DNA of 64,000 nucleotides, taken from contig CAKAKS010000034.1 in assembly GCA_916700875.1 (NCBI GenBank), positions 12,978,195 through 13,042,194 on the forward strand, given 5' to 3'. The notes beneath the pieces are model-generated. The model had not been told where the DNA came from and did no database searches. It was given only the letters and a program-made list of their open reading frames with translations. Source of the DNA: Sebastes aleutianus (taxonomy: Eukaryota > Chordata > Actinopteri > Perciformes > Sebastidae). The position numbers were made by a program, and so were the translations under genes. Positions 57,901 through 64,000 of this stretch are shown here, in pieces. Each line of letters opens with the position of its first letter. Position 1 is the stretch's first letter.

Positions 57901-60900
57901 AGACAGCTCCCACAGTGTGTCTCTGTCGAGACGCCTTTGGGAGGCTCTGCCCTGATGTCAAGGCACTTGTTGAAGTGCTTCTAAAAAGCACAGAATCAGC
58001 AAACCTCTCAGATGTGTAATTAAAAATCTTCAATTGTGATCTGCTCTCTTGCGGCAGGCTCACTAATTAAAGCATTCAAAACATATAATATTAAAGGTCA
58101 GATAAGCTGTGATGTCTGGCTCTCTGCTTTACAAGCAAAAACAGTTGACTTATTTTGACAACACCAACCATGTGGAACAAAAGGAGACAGTAAATAAGAG
58201 TCTTGTTAATAGCCAACCATGAAATAAACACGTTTCCGGCCAATTAGCACGCCAAAGTGTAAACTTCCATTTAAAGTTATTTCCTCAAATCTGCAAACTT
58301 GTTTGTTTACAAAGACTCAACAACTTTTCATCAAAAGCTTCTCTAAATTAAAATTTGTCCCAATGTGCTGCCTAATCCTGAGGATGCCGTACTGAAATAA
58401 TTACCATGTGTATTTTGATCACATACTGTGTGAGTCACTTAGAGGAGAGGAAATATTTGCCCACTGGGTATAAAGACCTTTTGCAGCAATCTGACATTAA
58501 TTCCTCGACAGTGGAGGGCAGGAATTTATGTGGAGTGCAAAGACATTTTTACATATTCTACAGAGGATATACAGCAGGGCTGATCAGCTCCATTATTGCG
58601 GAGCGCGCAATTTGGTTCATAAAAGTTTTTGAATTCATCATGGGGTCTTACAGAATTTTTACAAGACACTTACAGCGACAGACGTCTTTTTGCAACTCAA
58701 TTTTTATATTGGACTGCACGACAATGATGCAAAATGGTTTAAAGGGTTTGCTGTCACAGTTCAAAATGAGTCAAAATGAGCTTAAACCAAAGACAAGTCA
58801 ATGTTGTTCATGGGAGCCTATTGTTGGAGAAACCTATGTGTACCTGTTACAACCCGGAGTTGGTGTAGGGGTAAAAGAAGTAACATATAGCCGGTGTTAT
58901 CAGGCAATCACTTGTTTATTAGACGTGATTGAAATTAAAGCAAAATAAACATACAATGGATTGAATTATAAGAACTAAAAACAAGGGTTTCGGGTGGCCG
59001 AAAAGGAGACAACAAAGACACACACCCTAGCCCTGAATAATCCCTAACAACCAGACAAATTACACAACTGCTCTATGCACAATGAAATATAAACAAAACG
59101 AGTACCTCAAACTAGTTAACATTCACTATACCAATCTAAAGTCCACTGACTCCAGTGGGACTTATACACAACATTCTGGTTATAACAATTCACACCACAA
59201 TCGAGAGGCACGGGGGACAGATCAATCATAATCACTGCCCGCCCTAGTTTAGTCACAGCTGACTTTTAAATCTTTACACGCGGCACAGCCGGCTGGTGAT
59301 TGGCTAATCAGCGGTGACGTATCCGAGGAAGGACCACAAACGGCGGGAAACTGAGGGCATCCACCTGAGGGCGGTCCGGAGGCGTGGCCCTGAAGGGGTT
59401 CCCCTAGACGTGACGTCATCTTGGAGAGGAGGTTTTTTTTTTTTAGTATGACTGAAACCTTAGTATGAAACCACTAGTAGGCAAATTGCATACTATTTCC
59501 GGTGACATATTACACTATGCAAACAATGGACACTAGGGTAGCATAAATATCCCACAATGCAATGAGGTATTGATGACAACATTCATAACAGACGTTGCCG
59601 GACAGCTCTGTAACATAATTAGCACTTCAATTTAAAGGGACTATTTGTAACTTTCAGAAATGCTTGTTAACAGCGACACCTGTGGTGTGAAATCAACGAA
59701 AGTCGGCGTCGGGCTTGCGCTTGCTCGCTCTAAATATACCTGAACGAGCGTCGCTCAAAACAGTGAGGCGACACAAGTCAGCTAAAACCACAATATCACT
59801 CTATATTTCAGCTGCTTGGCAGTAATGTTAGCTGACCAGACGAAGGTCTCTCCATGAACATGATTTAGATCTGATCCTAGTGTTGGCTTTTCCTGCCTAA
59901 GTGCAGGCTGAAGCAGCGGGGCTCTGCAGCGTGTCTCCTCTGCTCTCTCCGCCCGCAGCCGGAGAGAGCAGAGGAGACACCGGCACCCGGTCGGTAACGA
60001 GAAGACAACGTAACTCTCTGAAGAGCTCCGTCACTTCACAAGACACGGGAAAGCTCTGTTGGTCTGGAGGAGCTGCAGCATTTATTTCTGCACAAACGTC
60101 CCCTGTGCATTCACTAGATATTCTCAGAGCTAAACTAACTCTTCTGCAGTGTGTAGTGAGCGTGCGTTCATGTCTAGAGGTGGAGCGAGACAGCGAGGAC
60201 GCGCGCTCTGTCTGAGTGAAGGAGAGCAGGCAGCGGAGACGAGGCTCCGGCCACACGCGAGCGCGCATATGCGAACGCGCATGTGTGGCGACCCGCTACA
60301 TTTATACGCTTAAAAAGTTACAAACAGTCCCTTTAAGTGTAGTTATAAGATTTCACTTTGGTAGCCGTAATATATTCTCAAATTACTTCTGACTATGATT
60401 CATAAAAAATGATCTTAGCTGCTGGATCAAAATGTCAAACTATTCCATTAAAAAAACAATCCACGAATGTCAGCCAAATATCTTTAGGATTTGACATACC
60501 TCACTTTGCCCTCCAGCCACCAGGGAACACAGTTAAGGAGCATTTAGCATGGCTGCACAGCAGTGTAGCACAAGTCATCTTTCCAAAGCTCCAACACCAT
60601 GTGGACTTTACTCACACCAGACAGGAGTCTTGCCAGGGCTTGTACACTTCTCCTGCAGAGACAGTTGATGTTGGCAGCATTGGATCAGGGACCATTGAGG
60701 CAGAAAGGCAATTTATGTGAAAAAAGAAAAAAAGAGAATGAAGCTGTATGAGCTGCTCTAAATAACATCCAATTCTGACAAATGCACACAAACACAGCAT
60801 GACACATACAGAAACACAACTCTCCTTCGAGACAAAGTGAATACATCACCTCTTGATGATGCCATATTGTTTTCCATTAGGAGGTTTGTGGACGTATCTC

Positions 60901-62071
60901 TGCTTGTGGGAGTTTTGGGGCCCACGGGAAGGATAGAGGACAACATTTGGACTCGTTCTCCACAGATAGCTGTTTTTTCTGAGAGTTTCTCAGACTTATT
61001 CGGTTCCACTAATGAGGGCTGGGAATTCTGTAGCGTCACCAAAGGCATCAAACTGTAAAGGGATTTCATGGTCACTTTAATATCTGTGCTGTCAGATGAT
61101 GTTCTCAGTTTAGTTAAAGATATGAGAACGCTTCCCACAATTAAAGAAAACAGAGCACTATGAATTTCCTTTAGCCGGTATCTTATTATCTTTAATATAA
61201 TAATCCTTGACACTACAATACCCCGGGCCTCTTTCTGATAAATCTTGTAATCTAAATCACTCCTCAGGTCTTATCCCTACTAATTTAGCAGCTACATGAT
61301 GTACTAGCTGAGAAACTGCTAACCGAGACATTACTGAGCCTGGAAGGACTAAAAGCAGACTTTTAAAGACATAAAGGTCAGACAGTGGACATCTTTAACA
61401 ATCCAGAAGACTTAAGAGGAATCCCAAGATCCTCAGGATGTGCATTAAACCTTGGGCATGCATGACTCCCCTCACATGAATATGACCTAAGGGTGCTATT
61501 AACATTCATCTTCTGAAGCATTTCCTCTCTGCTCCGACACAGCAAGCCTTGTCAGGCCGCTCTCTTGCTCAATCCATCATCAGCAACGCTAAAGCAAGAC
61601 CAAAAGCCAAGCTTTGCTTACTCCTTTTCATCTTTTAATAGCTTTTGCGTTCAATAACTCCACGCAGTTTAGTGTCATTCCAGTGTTGTAATAGAACTCA
61701 TTTATTACCTGAAGAAGAAAAAAAACATCCGATGTGTTTTTTTTCTGTTCCAGGTGGATGTACTGAAGGCGGATATGGAGAGCGCAGAGTGGAAGATTTT
61801 GGAGAACTTGATCCTGGAGGGAGTTCTGGACTCAGTGGGGCAGCTGTTGTTGGAGCTTCACCTGCACTGGGCAGGCTTCGAGGTGGGCGGCGATGACCCA
61901 TCCGTGGTGCGGTACTGGTTCAGCTTGCTCAAGGAGCTCGAGCACGCCAACTTCCGCCTCTTCCACGTCCACAGCGACCCGGCCAAACCTCACCTCTTCC
62001 TGCATAAAAATGTCCTCAACGCCAGCAGTGCTTACACCCTGAGCTGGGTGAACACGGAGTGGAAGCCTTGA
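26181..62071 (+). CDS. mettl24: methyltransferase-like protein 24 (5 exons, complete)
   Basis: Exons 26181-26507, 44302-44400, 49756-49889, 54313-54538 and 61754-62071 join to 1104 nt, 367 residues plus TGA. All junctions are GT-AG and in phase. Residues 12-31 form a hydrophobic segment after basic residues, so a signal anchor or secreted N-terminus is likely. The C-terminal half resembles an FkbM/Methyltransf_21-type fold: a glycine-containing strand-loop at 183-192 (YSFGLG), an acidic residue after a strand (CFDPS, D210) expected near the cofactor, SVDWRDP, and DVLKADMESAEW at 264-275, the family's DhEgaEw-like motif. Human METTL24 has nearly the same length and order of motifs. Its substrate is not known to me; S-adenosylmethionine binding is inferred. 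An in-frame Met3 is an alternative start. Identification is firm, catalytic activity is not shown. Confidence 0.92.
27171..27197. repeat. (CA)n microsatellite
   Basis: Thirteen CA units. Confidence 0.9.
29396..29456. repeat. (GA)n microsatellite
   Basis: About thirty GA units, uninterrupted. Confidence 0.95.
30045..31030. repeat. dispersed repeat, split copy (AACATGCTGATGTTTAGCAGG ... GATGAAAAGTCAGGGGATC)
   Basis: The left part (30045-30120) with ATGTTAACATGCTGATGTTTAG and the right part (30910-31030) with GCTATAGATGAAAAGTCAGG belong to one repeat family, seen almost unbroken at 57311-57785. About 780 bases of other sequence, including the repeat at 30420-30895, separate the two parts here. 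Confidence 0.6.
30420..30895. repeat. dispersed repeat (TACTTTTACTT / CTTCTTCCACCATTA)
   Basis: Contains TTTACACCTCTACATTTACT, TTTGTACTTTTACTTACTTT, TGAAATGTAGTATTTTTAGG and ends CTGAATACTTCTTCCACCA, a widespread fish repeat as I recall. It sits inside the split repeat above. Confidence 0.6.
32440..32491. repeat. (GA)n microsatellite
   Basis: About 26 GA units. Confidence 0.95.
32760..33060 (+). repeat. dispersed repeat with CCTAAACCTAAAC, copy 1
   Basis: Shares GTTCACAACG, CATTTTCACT, TTTCCTAAAC-TAACTA, GTGGTTTTGTTGCCTAAACC and GATGAGAACATGTTG-like words, in the same order and orientation, with 40080-40330. The CCTAAACC words look telomere-like but are part of the repeat. Confidence 0.65.
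35860..36103. mobile_element. short TTAA-flanked MITE with long terminal inverted repeats
   Basis: Left end TTAAAGGGATAGTTCGGTGT then TTTGAAGTGGGGTTG-ATGAGG; the right end is its inverted copy, ending CAATTATCCCTTTAA. At 244 bp the inverted arms are about 50 bases each, with few mismatches. TTAA at both borders. No coding capacity. Confidence 0.88.
37334..37796. mobile_element. TTAA-flanked MITE (AAAGGTGCT ends)
   Basis: 463 bp. Left end TTAAAGGTGCTAAATGCAAG; the right end, on the other strand, is TTAAAGGTGCTCTATATGAT. TTAA at each border. The interior is partly GC-rich, with no open frame of note. Confidence 0.7.
40080..40330 (+). repeat. dispersed repeat with CCTAAACCTAAC, copy 2
   Basis: Same family and orientation as 32760-33060: GGGTTCACAACGTTCAG, CTTTCCTAAACCTAACTA, GGTTTGGTTGCCTAACCC and TTAGAACGTGTTG. 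Confidence 0.65.
41344..41851 (-). mobile_element. hAT-like element (AGGGCTGTCAATCGATTAAA family), copy 1
   Basis: Read on the minus strand it starts TAGGGCTGTCAATCGATTAA, and the other end is TAGGGCTGTTAACGC. It carries CAGAAACCCTCACAAGTACTG and GCCCCAAACTGCATGTGATT, which recur on the plus strand at 52553-52722. Non-autonomous, no transposase seen. Confidence 0.75.
42658..42685. repeat. (GA)n microsatellite
   Basis: About thirteen GA units in a wider purine-rich stretch (42545-42695). Confidence 0.9.
44302..44400 (+). CDS. mettl24: mettl24 exon 2
   Basis: 99 nt, residues 110-142, phase 0 on both sides. The acceptor is TTTCACTACAG and the donor is CCACAA|GTGAGT. It encodes PRWHIDLEPWAG, conserved in METTL24, and ends FLNYITTPQ. 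A dispersed repeat starts about 15 bp after the donor. Confidence 0.93.
44415..44690. repeat. dispersed repeat (TTACCTCCGCCAAGG ... TTATGTTTTCACCGG)
   Basis: Begins GTTACCTCCGCCAAGG right after mettl24 exon 2 and contains GGAAGTTATGTTTTCACCGG, GGTTTG tandem words and AGGATTACTCCAAAAGTCC. Related fragments are at 46698-46766 and 49265-49535. Confidence 0.6.
46244..46268. repeat. (TG)n microsatellite
   Basis: About twelve TG units, followed by more irregular TG-rich sequence to 46310. Confidence 0.9.
46698..46766. repeat. fragment of the CCTCCGCC repeat
   Basis: Contains ATACCTCCGACAAGCA and CTTGGCGGAGGTCCGCGCTC, the terminal words of the family seen at 44415. Confidence 0.5.
47130..47960 (+). 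pseudogene. decayed non-LTR retrotransposon, reverse transcriptase C-terminal part
   Basis: Translations in different frames give pieces of a fish LINE reverse transcriptase: GLRQDCHLLP, an FADD motif at 47365-47376 (the catalytic Y/FADD box), CSLWVGSELLPQVKEFNYLG, EIDRRIGTASAVMQALYQ, then SLRDRVRSSDIRRELGVEP. FADD is in a different frame from the segment before it. Compared with the family as I know it, the stretch after ASDS and the one between KAKL and TERM are missing. Later frames are broken, ending near ATCTGGCTTGGGAATG. It lies in the sense direction in mettl24 intron 2 and cannot be active. Confidence 0.85.
49265..49535. repeat. dispersed repeat fragment (AATTTGGCACAAACG ... GGCGGAGGTATACAACC)
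   Basis: Contains TTGGCACAAACGTCCACCTGG, GGTCAAAGGTCACTGTGACC and ends TTGGCGGAGGTATAC. It belongs with the repeat at 44415 and ends about 220 bases before mettl24 exon 3. Confidence 0.55.
49756..49889 (+). CDS. mettl24: mettl24 exon 3: start of the methyltransferase core
   Basis: 134 nt, residues 143-187. The acceptor is TGTGTCCAG and the donor is TTTTGG|GTGCGT. It carries CLDPEYSL and RVYSFG, matching the first strand and glycine loop of the fold. The first part (residues 143-160) is the least conserved compared with the human protein as I recall it. Confidence 0.92.
52338..52722 (+). mobile_element. hAT-like element (AGGGCTGTCAATCGA family), copy 2, truncated
   Basis: Starts CTAGGGCTGTCAATCGACTA, continues with TTAATCGC repeats, CAGAAACCCTCACAGGTACTG and ATGTGATTATCATAAAGTGG. 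It is in the opposite orientation to the copy at 41344-41851 and lacks the far end. Confidence 0.72.
54120..54170. repeat. dispersed repeat, second copy of 18112-18180
   Basis: CAGGGCTGGCTCTAGCCCTT then TTGGTGCCCTGGGCAAAATTC, matching the first copy in the same orientation. Confidence 0.7.
54313..54538 (+). CDS. mettl24: mettl24 exon 4: cofactor-binding region
   Basis: 226 nt, residues 187-262. The acceptor is TGTGCTGCAG and the donor is AGACAG|GTGAGA. It encodes GCEVHCFDPS with D210 as the likely cofactor contact, HRLSVDWRDPNP, and ILNDFGH, all strongly conserved in METTL24. Confidence 0.94.
54894..54928. repeat. (CA)n microsatellite
   Basis: About seventeen CA units. Confidence 0.92.
55727..56045. 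repeat. dispersed percomorph repeat (AGCAGGGGGCGACTCCTCTGG)
   Basis: Contains GCCAGCAGGGGGCGACTCC, TGGTTGCAAAAAGAAGTCTG, TCTCACTTGATTTATTACCTC and GGCGTGGCTACCTTGTGATTG, in the order known for this common fish repeat. Confidence 0.65.
57065..57310. mobile_element. MITE-like repeat (GTCCGAAATTACATACTATG)
   Basis: Starts TTCGTCCGAAATTACATACT, has many CATACT/AGTATG words in both senses, and ends GTTTTCATACTAAGGTTTCGGACAT, which is roughly the inverted start. Related sequence is at 59446-59570. Confidence 0.6.
57311..57785. repeat. dispersed repeat (GTTTAGCAGG ... GGATATAGAGATACC)
   Basis: Contains GCATGCTAAGATTTGCTAATT, GCACTAAGTACACACAAAG, GATGAAAAGTTAAGGGATCAG, AATGTTGAGACATTTCACTC and GGTGGTGCTAGAGGACAA. 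The near-complete counterpart of the split copy at 30045-31030. Confidence 0.65.
58845..59440 (-). mobile_element. candidate solo LTR
   Basis: On the minus strand the block runs from about 59440 to TGTAACA at 58851-58845. It has an AATAAA at 58920-58915 about 70 bases before that end, which is LTR-like spacing, and a GC-rich far end with GACGTCA. No adjoining gag, pol or second LTR was seen, and no clear target duplication. The class is unknown and the outer border uncertain. Confidence 0.4.
59446..59570. repeat. MITE-like repeat related to 57065-57310
   Basis: Contains GAAACCTTAGTATGAAACC, GCAAATTGCATACTATTTCCG and CCCACAATGCAATGAGG, matching the earlier repeat in the inverted sense. It borders the candidate LTR. 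Confidence 0.5.
59632..60336 (-). mobile_element. TTAA-flanked GC-rich MITE, copy 2 (inverted relative to copy 1)
   Basis: 705 bp bounded by TTAA. Its minus strand aligns along its length with 18270-18992: same ends (TTAAAGGGACTGTTTGTAAC), same GAATATCTAGTGAATG, GCTCCTCCAGACCAACAGAG and GTGATATTGTGGTTTTAGC. It contains its own inverted pair of CAGAGGAGACAC words around 59930-59980. No coding capacity. Confidence 0.85.
61754..62071 (+). CDS. mettl24: mettl24 exon 5: C-terminal methyltransferase part and stop
   Basis: 318 nt, residues 263-367 and TGA. The acceptor is TTCTGTTCCAG. It encodes DVLKADMESAEW, LELHLHWAGFEV, SLLKELE and ends LSWVNTEWKP. This is the exon most like FkbM-type methyltransferases. 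Confidence 0.95.
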   Translation: MDVLKADMESAEWKILENLILEGVLDSVGQLLLELHLHWAGFEVGGDDPSVVRYWFSLLKELEHANFRLFHVHSDPAKPHLFLHKNVLNASSAYTLSWVNTEWKP

Positions 62072-62875
62072 GGGGAAGCCAGACTGAATGAAAAACAAAC
62101 TGTTATCTTGGCTGGAACAGCTTCTGAATGGAAATGTACAAGTTTGTGTAACATGGAGTTTTAAGTCAGAGCACAGATTCTTGCTAGATCAAGGCTGTTC
62201 CCCTTATCAGGTCTGACCTTTTTGCAAAGCTGAAATCCCTGCTCCTACTTATCCTCCTGCTCTTCCTCTCCTGGCCTGTACTGACCTCGGCCGTGTATAG
62301 GGGCAGAGTAATTGCCTCCAGAGGCTCTCTGTGTTCTACCTCATAGTGGCGGTGTTGTTGGCTGCAGGTCAGCCTCTTGAGTCACAGTCACCCCCGTCAT
62401 CATGGTCCTATCTGAGCTCGGCTCACAGCCAGCCGTCCCGCCTCATATACGGCAACCTTTCTGGATTACAACAGTCTGCTCAATAGAAGGTGAATTAAAG
62501 GAAATGGATACATGATGTTAAAGGGGGCAAGTAGATGAAAGATCCTGCCTCATTGACAGTAAGTGAATATTTGTGGGAGGCCATTAGAGCTGCTTAAACA
62601 GAAAGAGAAGGTAAAGAGATGGGATCAGCTACGGAGGCAGAAGAAGACGTCTAGACGAAGACGCTCCCCTGCAGTTGAACCCTGATCTGATTGTATCTAC
62701 AACATATAACACGGCAATAATAATGTGAAGAACGCCGCAGTGATGTCTCTCGATTTGTTCAGTGTTTGTTGGATACTTGAATGAGGATGTGTGGGCGAGT
62801 GTGTGGGAATAAGACAAAAAGAAAAGATGAACTCCAATTATTTTTTTTTCTCCACATTGCAGTTTCCTGGGTTAT

Positions 62876-62881
62876 AATAAA
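62876..62881 (+). promoter_or_regulatory. candidate mettl24 polyadenylation signal
   Basis: AATAAA about 800 bases after the mettl24 stop codon. If used, the mettl24 3' UTR would end about 300 bases short of the cdc40 3' end. An ATTAAA near 62493 is an alternative. Confidence 0.4.
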
Positions 62882-63208
62882 AAGCAACAATTGAGATCCA
62901 CACAAAAGAAGCATTTTGTCTAACTGTCAGTTCTTTTCTGGTGTTCCAATTGGCGTCACTCCTCACACATTATCTCTGCTGCACCAGAACTTCACCAACA
63001 AAACTTCATCTGAAAACAAAGCACTGGCCTGACAACCTAATAATCCACATTGAAAAATGATCCCATTAATGTAATTTTCCAAATATTCTTGATGCAGTTC
63101 AATAAAGAAAGATTTATCCTCTTGATTTTGTGGTGAATTGTGGATGAAGAAACACTTTCTCAATGGAACCAATACTTAATTTTCTTAAGAGGTCAAATTT
63201 ACAGAATG

Positions 63209-63214
63209 TTTATT
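63209..63214 (-). promoter_or_regulatory. candidate cdc40 polyadenylation signal
   Basis: AATAAA on the minus strand, about 380 bases after the cdc40 stop codon. It is the nearest canonical hexamer I noticed, so the 3' UTR is probably about 63190-63595. Only the hexamer supports this. Confidence 0.45.
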
Positions 63215-63595
63215 TCCACAAAGGGATGGTCACACAATTACAAATGAAGAATTTTTACCAAGGATTAAAGAAGCATACTACACAGAACATTGCAAATTAT
63301 AATAACAAAAAAATAAAATAAAAAAAATGCCAAAGTCCCCCTCTAATATGCTGTTTGCAGTAGAAACTATTTTTAAAAGGATGCTCTTTGTACAGATAAT
63401 ACATGAGTACATGTTTTGAACTCTCATGATGTGATACAAAAATACGCTGCAACAATAAGACTGGATACCAGTCCTGTGGCCTTCACAAAATCCATGGGAC
63501 AACCAGTCCCTTTCTGTCTCTCTATTGCGAACCAGTTGAGTCCACCATTTCCCCGTTATCCCCTCCCCCAAACAGACACACACACCAGGACAGAT

Positions 63596-63773
63596 CTAGT
63601 CCCAGAGTTTGATTTGTCCATCCCACCCACATGTGATAACCTTGGAGGTTTCATGCGGGTGCCACAGTGCGCTTATGCACACCTTGTCGTGAGCCTTGAT
63701 CCTGTGGTAAAGCTTGGTGGTCTTCCAATCCCAAATGTTCAGCTTTCCATCCGCATCTCCTGACACCACGTAG
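63596..63773 (-). CDS. cdc40: pre-mRNA-processing factor 17 (CDC40), last coding exon
   Basis: 178 nt. After acceptor GTTCTTCCAG the exon encodes the last base of a Ser codon and 58 residues, then TAG at 63598-63596. The sequence contains YVVSGDADGKLNIWDWK, KAHDKVC, WHPHETSK and ends CGWDGQIKLWD, that is, the final WD40 blades of PRP17/CDC40, a second-step splicing factor in the nucleus. The remaining exons lie beyond the right edge of the window. It is tail to tail with mettl24. The strict conservation makes another WD40 protein unlikely. Confidence 0.94.
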
Positions 63774-64000
63774 CTGGAAGAACGGAAACAGGGAGAGAGG
63801 ATGGAAAGATTAGCACTTTGCTAAAAATGACTCCACTTCACCTGCCAAAAGGTGGGAGTCGGAATTTTTGGTATTTAGTCTAGCCAGGAGTTGCAGTGTT
63901 GCTATGGATACTGAAAGGAGGTTAGGGCACCTACTCACATACGTGGGTGAGAAGAGGGGTGAAACAAGTTTCAATGGGAGTTTTGGCTAAAATTAGGGTG
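63774..64000 (-). other. cdc40: start of the adjoining cdc40 intron
   Basis: Sequence upstream of the last cdc40 exon, starting at its acceptor (GTTCTTCCAG). It runs out of the window; no further exon was seen. Confidence 0.7.

Larger units (their letters stand above)
54539..61753 (+). other. mettl24: mettl24 intron 4
   Basis: A 7.2 kb intron filled mostly with repeats: a dispersed repeat at 55727, MITE-like sequence at 57060 and 59446, the repeat at 57311, a candidate LTR at 58845 and the TTAA MITE at 59632. The stretch 60400-61210 has overlapping open frames without a family match. Confidence 0.6.
62072..63595. other. convergent 3' region between mettl24 and cdc40
   Basis: About 1.5 kb between the two stop codons, holding the 3' UTRs of both genes. 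No repeat or extra gene was recognised. Confidence 0.6.

Noticed and set aside
58406..58948. 180-codon plus-strand open frame, one of the longest in the window
   Set aside because: No family signal, and its C-terminal part runs into the candidate LTR. It starts and ends without splice or promoter support.

Overview
The window looks like a stretch of a ray-finned fish chromosome, most likely a percomorph teleost. The basis is vertebrate-type genes split by long GT-AG introns, abundant CA/TG and GA microsatellites, and many dispersed repeats of the kinds typical of percomorph genomes (TTAA-flanked MITEs, hAT-like elements, a tRNA-derived SINE, LINE remnants). The species cannot be named from the sequence alone. 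No CRISPR array, bacterial operon, rRNA gene or functional tRNA gene was seen.

Three protein-coding genes can be rebuilt exon by exon. (1) 4692-17773, minus strand: an eight-exon SLC22 family transporter of 576 codons, best matched to slc22a16 (organic cation/carnitine transporter). Every splice junction is GT-AG and the reading phase closes exactly. (2) 26181-62071, plus strand: mettl24, a five-exon, 367-codon methyltransferase-like protein with an N-terminal membrane anchor and a 17.8 kb first intron. (3) 63596-63773, minus strand: the last coding exon of cdc40 (PRP17 splicing factor), carrying the final WD40 repeats. slc22a16 and mettl24 are head to head across about 8.3 kb; mettl24 and cdc40 are tail to tail with about 1.5 kb between stop codons. 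The same three genes are neighbours on human 6q21 as I recall it, which supports the identifications. The genes do not form a pathway; their proximity is conserved synteny.

Region by region: 1-4690 is repeat-rich flank dominated by a 1.65 kb AT-rich minisatellite bounded by TG and CA runs, probably followed by the slc22a16 3' UTR. 4692-17773 is slc22a16, with a hAT-like element in its last intron and a TTAA MITE plus another hAT-like relic in its first. 17.9-26.2 kb is the shared upstream region, with a GC-rich MITE, a SINE nested in another repeat, and a near-palindromic 40 bp site that looks regulatory. 26.2-62.1 kb is mettl24; its introns hold several MITEs, two inverted copies of a hAT-like element, a decayed LINE, a candidate solo LTR, and the partner copy of the GC-rich MITE. 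62.1-64 kb holds the two convergent 3' ends.

I found no clearly new biological system. The most noteworthy points are the minisatellite flanked by complementary microsatellites, five TTAA-bounded elements from four families, the palindromic site upstream of both genes, and the different orientation of slc22a16 and apparent lack of DDO compared with the human arrangement as I remember it.
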